The position numbers were made by a program, and so were the translations under genes. 64,000 nt of DNA, from positions 79,721,937-79,785,936 of the forward strand of contig NC_133932.1 in assembly GCF_031877795.1 (NCBI RefSeq). The letters are read 5' to 3'. This document shows positions 23,287 to 36,700 of the stretch, piece by piece. The DNA comes from Strix aluco. Its lineage: Eukaryota; Chordata; Aves; Strigiformes; Strigidae. Below the pieces are notes generated by a model. It was not told the DNA's origin. It worked only from the letters and a program-made list of their open reading frames with translations, and ran no database searches. Each line of letters begins with the position of its first letter. Positions within the stretch are counted from its first letter, which is position 1.

Positions 23287-26200
23287 ATTATACATACAGG
23301 GAAGCTAAGCTAGAGGTGACTACATCATCCTCAAAACATACCGAAAAGCCCAGATCTTGGGTTCAGTCTGGTGAAACCAAGGGCATTTCAGCCTGAGTTA
23401 TCTCTTGCAAACAGGCATAGCTCAGAGTTCATCCAGGGGGACACGGTCTGAAGTGTCACCCTGCCATTCCCAGCTGTTGTGGCAACCACCAGCCAGTTCC
23501 CTACCAGCTTTATCTATCTCTTCCCCCCAAAAGTCATGCACTGGGAACCTCTTCTTTTTCCCTGGACCCCCTTATTTTCAGGTTTATCTTCATCATTCAC
23601 TTGCATACCCATGTGATTCCTTTTACTTCTATTTTAAGATGAAGATTTGCTTATTATTCAGCTTTCATTTCTGAGGCAGTGGTCATTTGTCACAAAGTAT
23701 GTATTGCTATAAATATTGCCACGTGGTTGTCACCCTCACGTGTCTAGTAGAGGGTTTTCTGACACAGACTAATGACACTGGGGCTGACTGGGGCCACCAC
23801 TGCCAGCTCTTGCCTCACCACTGAGACAGCATATTTGTGTATAGCTACTGACTTGGTGGCAAGGTCAATGGAAAAAGGACCAGAGCAGTGATGAATACCT
23901 ACCCAGGACAGGCCCCAGCTAGTGCCAACATCTTCTTTTGTCCCTTTAAACAGCTTTACCAGAACTTATTCCTTGCACATGCTTTGCAATCACCAGTGGC
24001 ATTGGTTATCAGAAGATGTGCTTCTCAGACATGTGGAAAGTACCACACCAAAAGCACCTCTTGGAGCAAGAGGGTTTATTTACCTTATTCTAGGCGGAGA
24101 AATGTTTTGTTAAATCTGGCTGCAGCTGTCATAGGATAATTAATGTACATACCTTCTATCCGTGACTATTATTTGAATAAGCACCTGCATCTGCCCCTGA
24201 AGTTGCACATCAGTTACACAGATCTGTCACCAAGAGATAAACAAATCCTATCTTTGAAATCATGATTCATGTGCTACCCTAGAAAACCAAATTCTAAGTT
24301 TAATTAGCTCCTGGACTAATTACTTAATTTTATTTGAAAAAAAAAAAAATTCCTCTAAACCATTCCTAGCTAAGCATTTGGGAGACTGTTGCTCATCTGA
24401 AAGGTACTAATGAGCCACCAGTGGAAGATAAAGTCAACAGCAGATCCAGTGCCTGGGCATGCAGCCTGCCTCTGGCATTGGAGTACCACGGCCTGGCTTA
24501 CTGACGTTTACTGCGACAGGGAGATCAGATGGTTCTTCTTTCAGTAAGAAACTGAACTTGGGAGTTGACCAAAAGGGTCACAGTAAACACATTAGGACAA
24601 ACTGACATTGGGATTCACTGGTATGGACTCAAACACTCAGGCTAGTATGAGTAAGCAGCACAATACTGCCCAAACAAGAAAACATGTGGTCTAAAAAGAG
24701 GCCACAACTACACTGAAGACAGCTCATATTTAAACCTGATTTTAGTCCCACTGTCAGTGAGATTTATTCAACTGCTTTACAGAATTGGGATTTAGGTAAA
24801 TGCCTCCATGTATATTACATAGGTAAGAATTTTAACATGAAGCTTTTTCAGTCAGTAATGCTTTTCAGATTGATAATTCTGATAAACACAATTAAATAAT
24901 GACTAACCAGTAAAGACAGTACATTTATTGAATGCTTTTTCATATCAACCCCAACAGGACCTAAGAGTTGTCAGGGCTTAATGAGCCTGAACATTTAAGT
25001 AGTTCAAAGGAAAAAGGAGGCCAGAATCAAGTCTGCATGTTCAAACCAGGAGTGAATGTTTAAGTATACTTGAAGAGGTAATATTTATCTGTTATTTTAA
25101 TTAATTGTAATTTTAATTAGTATTTCAGTGCTCTGCAAACTCACAAAATGGAGTCTGGTTCACTGCAGGCGGTTTTCGAGGTGTTGGGCACCTCTGGTGA
25201 CAGCTACAGATTTTCTCCCTTTTGACCTGAACCTTTGGCCTGAAACATGAGCTGTGGCTCTCTCTGTAGTGGCTAGAGGGCAAGCCCCTCCAACCCCTCA
25301 AAATTCACCTGACTCCAGGAGCTGGGGCTGAGAAGCAACCAGATAACCTGTGGTTCCCAGGATCCCCCACTAAGCCTAGAGGGAGTACCCTACACTCAGG
25401 TCAATGCAGGGGTGATGGATGATGTCTATGCCTGACAGTATCAGAGCAAGACACTACACCAATGGCCTGCAGAAAAGCAGAAAACATCGTCCACCAGTGT
25501 TGTGAAATAAGCTGGCCCTAATATACAATTATCATCTGTGCAATGTTTAAGGTAAGCTGCTGTTTATATACTTCATGCAAACTAGCTTCTATTGGACTTG
25601 CACAAACATTGCCAGCAGAGATGCACAAAGCCTTAAGAGCAAGAGAGGGAGCATAATAGTTCTCAGCAGTGTACTTCTTGCAGTCTGTAACATACATTAA
25701 CAGACAAGGAGTCAGTGAATTTATGTATCCACTGTAGAAGCCTGGTCTCACTCCTAGCTTGTTTTACTGGGAGCACTTTTTGTCAAGTAATAACTATCTC
25801 TCTAATTAAAGACTATGGTCCCAGTCCTGAGCTGCACCCTGTGCACCCCAACACTATTGAGGGCTGCAAAGTTCAGCTTGCACGTGCAGCCACCAGGTAG
25901 GCATTTATTTGTTGCATAATGCATAGTCGTACAACCTGCATATTTGTATCAAAACCCCAATATTTAAAACAGAAAAATCAGTTCAAGATCCCTTTCAAAA
26001 GCAAGCAGGACAACAAAGCAAAGCAGAGAAAAAAAGCAGAGCCAGCCCATTCCATACCATGTGCAAGGAGCCCTGAACCTGTGCAACACAAGAACTGAAG
26101 TATTTTTATGCCATAGGATGTTCAGCTACAGATTGGACCCTGCCAGTTGTGAATCGTCTTTACCTCTCAGCTCTTTGGGCCTGTGGAAATTATTTAGCTG

Positions 26201-26901
26201 GCAGCTAACCCAGAGCCAGGGGACTTGAGCTGAAGCTGCAGTCCTTGGCTGAACGATGGGGAACATCCTCAAGAAACTACTGAAATAATTAAGAAACAAA
26301 TAAAAAAATATCCACAGCTCCAGTTCTTTCTGCCAGTCTGCTCCTCACTGTCATTCCCATTCTCTCCCTATGCTCTTCCTTATCACGTCACAAATACTTT
26401 GAACATTTATTTAGCCCAAATACTGGAGAATTGGAGCATAACAACATGAGCAGGAACACCACTGTTTTTTGGGTCAATAATTCAGTTCCTCAGATCATCA
26501 GGATAAACTACGTGGCCTTGGAGAGTATTCATCCACTTGGGAATTGGATTACAGCCTCATAAAACAGCACAGCACTCCTATTATCACCTAAATAAAGCTG
26601 CCATCATTCTGGAACAAATAGGTGGAAGTAGTCAGTCACCGAGTATCCAGAGTTGAAGCGAAGAATAATAAACTGACATACAGTTCTTAAGAAATTCTTC
26701 ACAAGGAGGCAGATTTAATGCCCTGAAAGCTAGGCTTTTACACATACAAAAACATACACTCATCTTTTTTATCACTGTCTTATCTAAAACACTGAGGACT
26801 CTGTAAAGACAAGATCCAGGTGCAATGCTTTCTGAATAGCTGATGATGACAATGCATCCACGGTGTTATCCTCTCTCGCAAGAGGATGCCCGAGAAGTTT
26901 C
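23287..26901. other. Intergenic DNA, possible 3' end of the minus-strand candidate gene
   Basis: No gene was recognised. If the candidate minus-strand exon at 26902-27107 is real, its 3' untranslated region starts here. ATTAAA on the minus strand (TTTAAT at about 26713-26718) is a possible polyadenylation signal roughly 185 bases past the stop. An A-run of 13 lies near 24338-24350. Confidence 0.35.
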
Positions 26902-27107
26902 TCAGCATTCATAAGCTAGAAAAAGAGCTGGTTTTGTTGCAGCTGCCCAAGATTGTAGCTGGCTCAATACAAAATCCTGGCTGATTAAAAACATCTCGCT
27001 GCAGGTTTCTGCAGTTTGTGGTGGAAAAACAAGTTGGTGAAGGATAAATTCTTCTACAGTATCAGCTGGATTCTGTTCTGACTCCACTGCTGAGCCACTG
27101 AACAAGT
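26902..27107 (-). CDS. Candidate last coding exon of an unrecognised gene
   Basis: On the minus strand an acceptor (GACTTGTTCAG) precedes 67 complete codons ending in TGA at 26904-26902. The peptide has a natural look: acidic start, then DTVEEFILHQLVFPP and CSEMFLISQDFVLSQLQSW, with alternating hydrophobic helix-like spacing. The exon would begin with one base that completes a codon (phase 2). This is exactly what the donor of the candidate exon at 30743-30453 provides; the junction codon is TG|T (Cys). I do not recognise the family. Short chance exons of this size do occur, so the call rests on composition plus phase agreement. Confidence 0.35.
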
Positions 27108-30100
27108 CAGTTTAACTTTGTGCATGTATATAAGGGGACAGGCTCATCTTTGCAAAAATCTTTGGGCAAGTCGCTATAGACAGTGATTTGTAAGTGTGAT
27201 GTGCTGCCACTCTTTTTTCTTCTCTGGGTATGGGGATGGAACCGTTCACCACATAGCTGCCACAGCAGACCAGCATTTGCAAAATAAGGATGCACAACCT
27301 ATTTAAAAGGCCTGTTAGCAAAAAGACTACGCCTTTTCTTTTCTGGAAATGCTCACACAGCTGTTTCACAAGGATCATCAGTTAAGATCTACCATCAGTA
27401 CCACACTACCATGGAAAAATAGTATCATTTAAGGCCTAGCATCACTGCTCCCAAGTTCTTATCTGCAGCACCTAAGGGCTTGGGAAGAGGCAGGCTTCCC
27501 TCACAAGGACCAGCTCAGCCTGTGCACAGGCACCAAGAAGGGACATGTCCTCTCCTGCCTTCCTCTTCCCTCTCCCCACTCCCAGCCCTTTGTTCCTGCC
27601 ACTTGCCTTATGCCAGTGAGTGGCAGATGCTCCGTGAGCCACTTTCCCTCACATAATTGCAGAAAACTACCTCAGGAAAAAAACATCAGCCTGTGTAGTT
27701 TTCTGCTGTTGGAGTCAGCTGAAGAAGCTCACCCAGGAGTTTGAATAAGAGCCAAGCCTGCACAAGCTGGTAGGGAATACAGGCAGAGGAGTGGAGAGAA
27801 TCCGTGGAGAAGGGAAAGGGCTAAAGCCTCCCCCCAACAGCATCAGAAAACAATGAGGAGTCATGAAACTGGCCCATTTGTCTGCAGTGAGGGGTGTGAA
27901 TAAGCTCAGACAGTCACCAGGCAAAGGATGGGGATTTCTGCTGTACACAAGAAGGTGGTGTCACTCCTGCAAGCAGCACTGTTGGAATCAGTACCAGACC
28001 ACTGTGTATGCTTTGGGTGCCCACACTTCAAATGGATGTTAAACACAGGTTTCAAAACACAGTTACAGGAGTAAACATACTGAGAAACCCCTGATGGTCA
28101 ACCTATTCGGGTTAACAAGAAGGGGCTATATTGAGGTAGTCCCATTTTAGGTATAGCTTCATGATGAAATCACTGCTAATAGAAAATTCTTTAATCTAAC
28201 AAACAAATGCATAACAAGCTCAGCCCCCGGGCAGGAAACAGAAACTACATTTGAGCTTCAAAATGAGGTGCGCAGACGTGGTTGATTCCCTAGTACTCGA
28301 GGTGTTTAATCAAGGCTGGATGCCTTTTTAAAGGCCATGTCATAGCTCGACAAGAAGCTACAGGTTTGATGCAGCAATCTCTTGATACAATTTTATGGTG
28401 TGTAATACACAGTCCTTGCTTGCCTTTAAAATTTCTGGAGGACCAAATTCGTGAACAAAATGTGGGTTCTGTTTTTGCATTGTTGCATCCCCTGCAGTGC
28501 ACTGGGCTCCTACGAGCCAAGCTGCACTTGCACCAGTGTGCACCCAGGTCTGCTCCCCAGCAGGGTGAGGAAACTACATACTCTTTATGCTGCCTGGGCA
28601 GCTGTGCATGCTGGTGCTGCTGCTGCAATGGATAACACAAGCACAGCTGGGGCCAGACCTGGCTGCCCTGGTCTCAGCAGGCATCACGTGTCCCCGTAGC
28701 AGCATCCTGCTCCTCCCTCTTCCCAACACTCTTGCCTCTTATTGGTTTTGCTGCCCTCACTTAGCACCTTTTTTGGTTTTCAGCTATGGAAGAAATCACT
28801 GCTCGGAGTCTGAATTGCTGAGGTTTGCCCCATGAGGCACACACCACTGGCCCAAATGAAATGTGTAGCTGGGACTCTGTGTGTGTGTGAGACATGGCAG
28901 GTGGAAAAGAGCAGATACAGAAAAGACTGGTGCTGCCAAAGCACAAGGGGGAGGAGATGGAAAGTGTGCTGCCCAGCCCTTCTCCCAGAGTGCATGCCAT
29001 GAGCATCACCAGCAGGAACAACAAGCCTTTCTCTCTTTCCCAGCATATACAAACACTTTCCATACTGCAGACAGGACAGTCACTGTCCTTCAGGGCTTTG
29101 CAGTCATCTGCAAAGATGAGAGAGACCTGAAGGTCTCTCCAGTTGGCTCATGCAAGTTTTGAATCTATTCTTTTCAGTATTAAAGTAATATTTGAGGTGA
29201 CTGAGCAAGTGGATGTGGTTGGCAGGTTGCTACATGCTTTAAGGTGTGACACCCTGGTACAAGGTACTGGCCAGCAGTTCCCAGCTGCCAAAGGGGACAC
29301 GGGAGAGATGGAGCAGCCCTGAAGAGCAGGTGTGAGACCCTGATAGGGAGCCCCAATCCACACACACTTCCTCCGCCCTGTAGCTTACAGGTCAGCAGCA
29401 GGCACTCCCCAGCCTAGAGGCCAGCCTGCCCTTCCCACCGTCCCCATCCATCCCAACAAAGCCCAAGTTGATTGGGTTTTTTCCAGATCTCTAGTCACAC
29501 TTCTCCATACTTATCCTATTTTAAGACCCAAAGATCTCAGCTTACCCTTGCAGCTTTTAACATGGCCATAACAAGCTCCTGCAGCACAATGCCCATTTTA
29601 AATCACATTTGCTTCTGTTGCCTGACGGATGAGGCTGTGGCAGCACTGTGCAGTATTATGACATCCAGTGGTCACTCAGGTAAATCACCATTTCTTTCCA
29701 AGATCCCTCTTCCCAATTTAAGACCCAGAAGAGGTGCAGGGGTGACCACATCTTCCTTTGTGCTGGAGCAAGGTGAGCACAAGGTCAGCTTCCAGCGATA
29801 GTGCCATTCTCCAAGCACGCAGACCTCAGCTCATTCCAAAACCTGTTTGTTTGTAAACATATTTAGCCAGCAAGGCAATAACTTGTTAAGGCAAACAGCT
29901 ATCTGCTAATCATACCTCAGGAGACAGAGATGCTGTGTGAGACCACCAAAAGAAGTAGACTGATGTGTCCTGTGATTACACAGACTCTGCAAGGTTTCCC
30001 TCTTTTCTCTCTCTGTCCAACTCCAGCAGAAGCAGAGAGACACAGGGAGCAGGGTGCTGACAAGGCTTAGCAGCATCAGCAAGCAGGACCTAGTGCAGAT

Positions 30101-30452
30101 GCTTGCTGAAGCAACTAGAGTGACCAGCCTCCTCGATTTCCATGGCTAATTCTGGGGAAGGCATCGGTGCTTTAGTGAGCATAAATGCAAGAAGAGCAAT
30201 CAAAGAGCAAACTTAGGAGCAATGATATCGGGAGCAGGATATATTTAGTTTTCCCCAAGGACAGACAGCGATATAACCAGAATTATTACTCACTGTTTCG
30301 CAGATGAACTGTTTTTTCAGATCCTGCGAGGTGGCGGTTGCTTTCTTGAGTGCTGAATTCACTCCACTCCCACTCATGTCAGCAGCTTGGCTCGCAGCTG
30401 ATTTTGTCTTTTAGCCCAAATTGCCACCTTCTCCCCTTGTGAGTGCTCTCAC
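27108..30452. other. Possible intron of the minus-strand candidate gene
   Basis: It lies between the two phase-matched candidate exons. Two weaker protein-like stretches occur on the minus strand. One, near 28358-28500, contains HEFGPPEILKASKDCVLHT but has a poor acceptor. The other, at 27719-27893, has a good acceptor CCCTCACTGCAG and a donor TGG|GTGAGC. Their phases do not fit the main pair, so they are not called as exons. Confidence 0.3.
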
Positions 30453-30743
30453 CAGGGAGCCTTCCTGAAAAGCACAGCAAGAACTAGATTGCTCAGGTTT
30501 ACAACAAATTGGGAGAAAGTGGAGTAGGAGCAACAAGGCAGCTGCTCCCCATCAAACATCGCAGTAAGGACCTGCTTTCTCAGCTCCTCGAGGATAATGG
30601 GGAGTTCAAAAGCCTCTTCCTGGAACTGAAATAATAATTCTGCAGTCATCAGCCTTAGCATGTGGTCTTTGATTTTTATATGTGTTTCATTAAAAGACAG
30701 ATACTGAAGAACAATGTAATTTAACAAAGAACTGGAAAAATAC
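30453..30743 (-). CDS. Candidate internal coding exon of an unrecognised gene
   Basis: On the minus strand, acceptor TTTATCTTCAG is followed by 291 open bases (97 codons' worth). They end at donor CCCTG|GTGAGAG, close to consensus. Without splicing the frame would stop at 30451-30449, right at the donor. The predicted peptide is largely helical: HMLRLMTAELLFQFQEEAFE, LPIILEELRKQVLTAMFDGE, then FSQFVVNLSNLVLAVLF. Start and end phases are both 2, and the exon joins in frame to 27107-26902. No known gene is expected between HS6ST3 and OXGR1 in the mammalian map as I recall it. The family was not recognised. An untranslated or chance origin cannot be excluded. Confidence 0.4.
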
Positions 30744-33700
30744 CTGAAGATAAAGCTTTCATTTGAACAGAAGTCCTTAATTTTGGCACAACATTATTAT
30801 TCCTCTATGCTACACGGCCAGTGCTGTGAAGTTACCGCTTCTGTGTGTTCATATACCACATGTCTGTATGACACATCACTGAGCCAAACTATTTCTTTTC
30901 TTCAATCTCACTGCTGTCTGTGTGATCAACCCTCCACCTCCAGGCTGTGCCAACCCTTAGAACATAGCTTGAAATCCTCATGGTCCATGAGAGCAGAGGA
31001 TACTTGGCAAGAAAATAGTGCCTCTTATCCACACTGCAAAAGCAATGATATGGAGTAATGGTAAAAACCTAGGTGAAGAGGTTGGGTGGCTATTGGGAAT
31101 GTAACCCAATGTTGGAGTTAGCACACCTGGCACGCAGGCCTGCAGGGAAAGATGTGGTGCCTTACGCATCTCCATTTCCAGAGGAGGAAGAATTGGGCTG
31201 CTGTAAAAACATCCAGAGGTTGATCCAATCCAAGTAAGAGGAAATACGGGGCACCTCTGTCCTTACAATCTGGTTTGCATATGTTTTATATATGGCACCT
31301 AATGCAACAGGACCACCTTCTTTAGATGACAAATAGCATGGACTCTTAGGTAGTTATAACTTTCCCAAGAGGCAGGGAGGAGAAGCTGGGCTCTCTCAGT
31401 TTTAAAAGTGCCTGTGGCCAGGTATTGTCCCATCCCCTTGGCCCTGGGGTGTTTTGGGGAGAGGGACACCCTCCACACGTGTCACAGAAGCTTGATGCTG
31501 CTCATCCCAAGAGCCTAAAACAGCCTGCCCCTCTGGGAGGGGTGGCTGCTGGAGCATGGGTTTGGCACCAGCTCCACACTGAATCAGAGATGGTCCTGTC
31601 AGGAGGGACTGCCAGGTCCCAGCGGAGGGCACAGCACCTGGGCTAAGCACCAGCTCTCTTCTGGATCTGTTCTGTTGGTTTGGGTTTCCCTCCAGCCTGG
31701 TGCATCAGGCTGCAGGTGACCGCGCTGCTTCGTGAGCAGCTCAGACTCCGCTGCCTCAGCGGCAGCCACCTCTGAAGAGCCAAAGGACAAGGTGAATGGG
31801 TGGGGGGGTGAGAAGAAGCTTCTGATGTCCAATTTTAATCTGCAATTGCAAGGCTGTCAACCTCTAATCCCAATTTAGGCAGCCTGGCTCCCACCTTTAA
31901 TAAGAGGATGTGAGGAAGAGCTTCTTAAACTGTCTCTCATCTGTGTCTGGCTGTGAGTGTTTTTAGCCCATTGCACAGCAATGTCAGACGTTAATGGTGA
32001 TCTACGTTCTTGGATATTGCCTGGAGAAAGCCTGGGATCAGTGGCTGGACAGCTACCACAGAAAGCCGAGGGGCTTAAGAAGCTGTCCCTGTTCAGGTGT
32101 GAAGTTCCTCCTTCCTCCTGTCAGTGTAAATACTCACCTTCTGTTTCGGCACAACAACAACAAAACATGTTCATTTAAACTCTGTGAGTGCAGCCAGGAG
32201 AGGAGCCTTTGAACAATTAGGCACAGCTCAGAGAAGGTTTAAGTGCTTTAGTGCCTCTTTGCCATTAGTGGCTGCCTCCCAGCTGAGATGCGGGGTCTGG
32301 CTGTCTGTTAATTTGGATACAGCAATTAGAGGCTGAGAGCTCTGCTGGGCCAGATCCTAGCCCCGATATGCAATGTAGATATAGCTATAGCTGTGTTTCT
32401 GGCATTTGTGGTGAAAAAAGACCTTTGCTATTTAAAACACCAGGTTAAATTTTATACACTTTATTTCCATCAAGGCTGTCTTGGTAATAGATAACATTTG
32501 CCCAGATGAGAGAGTGCCCGGTACTCCTCCAAGTCTGAGGAGACCTGCATTTGAGCCGAAATTAAAAGCTGGTGACTTCAATGGTTGGGTCACTTTTGAA
32601 ATAATAATTTTTAAAAATTAAAAATAAAAGAACTGCTACAAGAACTTGGAAGAAAAAAATCACAGTATAAAAAGTACATTATGGTACTTGAAAGGTCATC
32701 TCGGTCACCTTAAATGAGAGAATGTTCTGGGGATTGGTCCCCTCAGCATCAATTTGGCTGCACATCAGTGGGGTGTGGGCACAAGCCTGACTTCCAGGAT
32801 GGGGAGCAGGGAGGACGAAGGCCCACGGTGCCATTTTGCCCCTTTTTCCATGTTAGCACAGGAGCATCTCTGGGCGAAACCCCAAGAGTGTGGCAGGGTT
32901 TGGCAGCAGCACGCTGCTGGGGTAGGCAGGGGATTGGGGAGCAGGAACTTCTGGGTCCCCTCACCACAGTCAACAGCATCCTCTCCACAAGCACCCCATG
33001 GGTGTCCTTAGATATCTCCTAAGCTAATTTTCTTCTAGCATATTATCTTCCTCTATGATGATGTGCCTGTTTATCGAAAGCATTAGACTGTTTTTTTAAA
33101 TCCTTTCTGTCTCACTGCAAACAGCTTCACCTGATGTCTCAGCCATTCACCAACCAGCTGCATGTGATTTTTCCCTTTCCAGCTTCTAGCCAGCCCCCCC
33201 TGAGGCTATGAGGACTTGTTTTTTCATTTAAGCAAGCTTTTGCTAAGAAGAGGTATCTGAGGCATGCATATACTGTTCTTTAATCCTTTACCTCCCACAC
33301 GTCCCTTTTTTCTTAAACCAAGCTGTTAATAAGAATGCAGATTACTGTAGCCAGAATTTATAGCAAGAATTTGCAGTAGCCAAATATAAATTTAAAAAAC
33401 TGGCAGCAGCATGATCAAACCACAGTTCTGCTCCTAAACATTTCTACAGTATATATTTTCCACAGTTTACCTATCACAGTTTACAGCCATAGATACAGCT
33501 TTAAATGAGTAGGCCTGTTTTTAAGGATTTCCTGTGTTATAACCATCAGAGACAGCATTTCATATCTCAGTGTTTTTAAGTCTGCAGTAACTGTGAGGTC
33601 CCAATGTGATTATCACATGTAAATAGCAGAAAAAGTAAGAAAAAAGGTGAATCGCCCCACAAGTCCTACTGAAAATAGAGAATGCTCCATATAGCTGTGG

Positions 33701-36700
33701 TTTGGGGAGGAATTGAGCAACTGAGTGTCTCCCTGAAATGGCAAGCACAAGATGGAAAGGCAGAAGAAGTGCTTTTTCTTCTCCATCAAGAAGAAAATTT
33801 TGATTTGGGTTTGAAAGACACACTTCGGTTGCTCTTGCCTGCTTTGGGGGTTCACAGCCCCCCCAGCCTCTCACCAGAGGTGTGGGGTGGGATGCCAGGG
33901 AGCAGTGAGCAGACTGAGAAGCAGACAGGCATGTACAGAAATGGGGACAGCCTTGTGTGGGCACACAAGTGTAGGTATGCAGTGTTGCACAGCACGAGCC
34001 CATGTCAGGTTTAGGACACAGAGCTAGTAGCAGGGCAAGCTGGGCTAGAGCTCGATTGCTTTTCAAACCTTTAGCCACCTCTTTGCCCCTTCAGCTCCTG
34101 TTCAGATGTCTTTTACTCCTCTTTTCCTCACCCTTTTCCTGCTCAGACTCATGGTGGCACAAGCCCTATCAGCAGTGGTGGTCAGACCGGTGCTCAGGAT
34201 GTTCCCAGGGCTCTGTGGACCCTGAATTGCCCTGCTGGGAGGGATGTCCAGACGCAGCTGCAGAGACTGGGGGCTCAGTTGGAGGGAAAGCTCCCCCCTC
34301 CAACACGTGTGTGTGTCAGAAGGTGCCATTACCTCCCTCATGCTCCTCTTGGTGCACAAGGTGCAGCACAGCAGGAAACCTGTCACTGCAGCTAGTGCCA
34401 ACCCCAGGGTGAGGAAGGGTTTCTGCACAGCACCATGGCTACTGTGCACACTCAGCCCTCCTCTTGTGTCAAAGCCTTACCTGGGATCACTTCAGCTTAG
34501 ACTTTCTTCCTCACCTCGACGGTGAGTGGGAGCCATGGACTGATATGCACCATCCCTGAGAGCTACTGCGCATCTTGGCCAGATGGGACCATCCTGCAAT
34601 TTAGCTTTATTTTCATGTAAAATAGCACAGAAAGTATCTTTCAATCATAATTTACCACAGTTGCATCTCTCCAGAGGTACCTTCCTGAGTCAGGAGCTTA
34701 TGTATGTGTGACTTAAGTACCCACCTACCTCTCCTGCCTTTGACCAAACCTCCCGCCAACTGCTGGCTGCTAGTTCTGAGCAGCTGCTGCTGGATCCCTG
34801 CACTGCTCAGCCCAAGGGGCATGTCCCTGCCTTCTCTTGTATGAAGCTGTACTGAAGGTTTGTAGACATTTTTCTTTGTAAATTTTTTACGGTTTGCACA
34901 CAGCGTAAAAACTTACAATTAGACACATTTTAAAGGCGTAGTTTAGCCTAAGTACATTAGTCTCAGCTGAGTGCAATATCACTTTTTCAAAAGGCAGTAA
35001 CCCATCACTGTAAAGGCTTCTCCATTAGTAGCACTTATGCCACTTGTGCATATTTAATACAAAATTGCCAGCGAGTAAAATGGCCATTACATCTCTCAAC
35101 TAAATTGACATATGCAGGATATGCAGATCTCACATCACCTTTGTACCCTCATTCACTGCTCACTGCAAACCTCCATAACACAGAGGCTCTCCCGACAGTT
35201 TTCCATGCAAGGAGCAACAGGGAAGGACACCCCGACACCCCCTGACTCCTACACCATGTGGCATTTAGCACATGTGCCCCTGTTCACACTGGGTAAGCCA
35301 TGGCCAATGCAAGTGATATTAAATGAAAGTAAAAACTTATTAGCCATGTTTCTGAGAGATGGTGAGTTTTATATTGTCGCAGTCCCTCACTTCATAGCTA
35401 AAAACCATGAGATGTGACAGCGCATTCATTATTTAAAGATCCGTTTCAGTCAGAGGATGACAATGCTTGTAAAGGCAGGGAAGATAAAGCACGTTACATT
35501 TTCAAGTTCACTGCTAGGAGCACAGATCACAATGTTTAGACAGTCCGTGATGCTGAAAATCGACAGCCTGCCAATGGCTTTCTGCTGCACCTCCAGTCTC
35601 TCCAGATAGGGGATGGGGTGATGGGTCTCAGCAGTGAGGTCCTGGGTCTCAGACAAGGTGCAGAGGGCAGGGTGAGTCCCTGGAGAGCAGAGGAACAAAT
35701 GGAGAGCGTGCCCGATATCAGAAGAGCAGCTATGCTGAGGGACTTGTGGCCACAGACATTTTTCAGCTTTTCTTCTTTATCACCTGCTCTAAGGAAATCT
35801 GAACTTCCGAAATGCAGCAGCCCTAGTCATCTAGTCAAACTCATTTTGCTGCTGGTCAGAGAGGTGCCTGGCAGCTGAAGTAAGCCAGCTTTGCTCTCTC
35901 TTTCCTTATCAAACTCTTTTATGAGGTTCTGACCCAGACTCCTCAATCGCTGCTGCTCTTTGTACCTGCTGCGAAGCTGTAACTGCAGAAACTCCAGAGA
36001 GGAGTGAAAAATCTTTGCCCTCAAACACTGTCCTCTTCAGAACAAGCACCTGCTCAGTATGATATATCTTTTAGGGGTGGGGGGGGTCCCACATTATGCA
36101 CTGCTCTCACCAGCTGTCCAAGGTCTCGGGCAAACATCTCCGGTGTCTCCCAACCTGCTGTCTGCCAGCCCCCAGCGGCTCAGACTGGCCAAGTCTATGA
36201 GCTATTTTCTGTAGAGGAATGGAGGAGGCAGCTGGCTACATCTACACTAGTGGTCTGAAGTGGGTCAGGGCCAAACCGAGGTGCTGTTTCCTTGTTAATG
36301 TTCTCCCCAGCACAGGTCTGACCTGGCTTTCTCCCAGACACTGGCTGCGGTGGTTTAGAGGATGGTAGAGTCCAGTAGCAGCTCCTAACGAGTTGCACAG
36401 GCAAAGTCAGCCTGGTTTGTGAGGAGGGAACAGCATCTGACCATGCAGACATGAGCTGGGTAACCCAGTCTCCCATGGGACCATGCAAGCTGTGGCAGTG
36501 CAGGTGTTATTTGTGCAGCCTCTGCCCACCCATCCTTTCTTGTGTCACTGTCTCATGTCCTGCTGCAATGGGCCTTCCACCCACCGAGCTGGGACCTTCC
36601 CTTACAAAACTACACCTGCCATTACTTATGGTTAATGGTTGTTGCAATTCCTGATCACACTATAAATTCAGATGTCTGCCAGGAATTTGCAGGACCATTT

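Noticed and set aside
27112-27378. 88-codon minus-strand frame just upstream of the candidate last exon
   Set aside because: Hydrophobic, and interrupted in the alternative frame; no phase-compatible donor found.
28358-28543. Minus-strand segment with HEFGPPEILKASKDCVLHT as another exon of the candidate gene
   Set aside because: The peptide looks natural, but the acceptor lacks a pyrimidine tract and its phase does not fit the donor at 30453.
34002-34412. 136-codon plus-strand frame
   Set aside because: Low-complexity Ser/Leu/Cys/Trp-rich reading of a locally GC-rich stretch; opposing frames are equally open.
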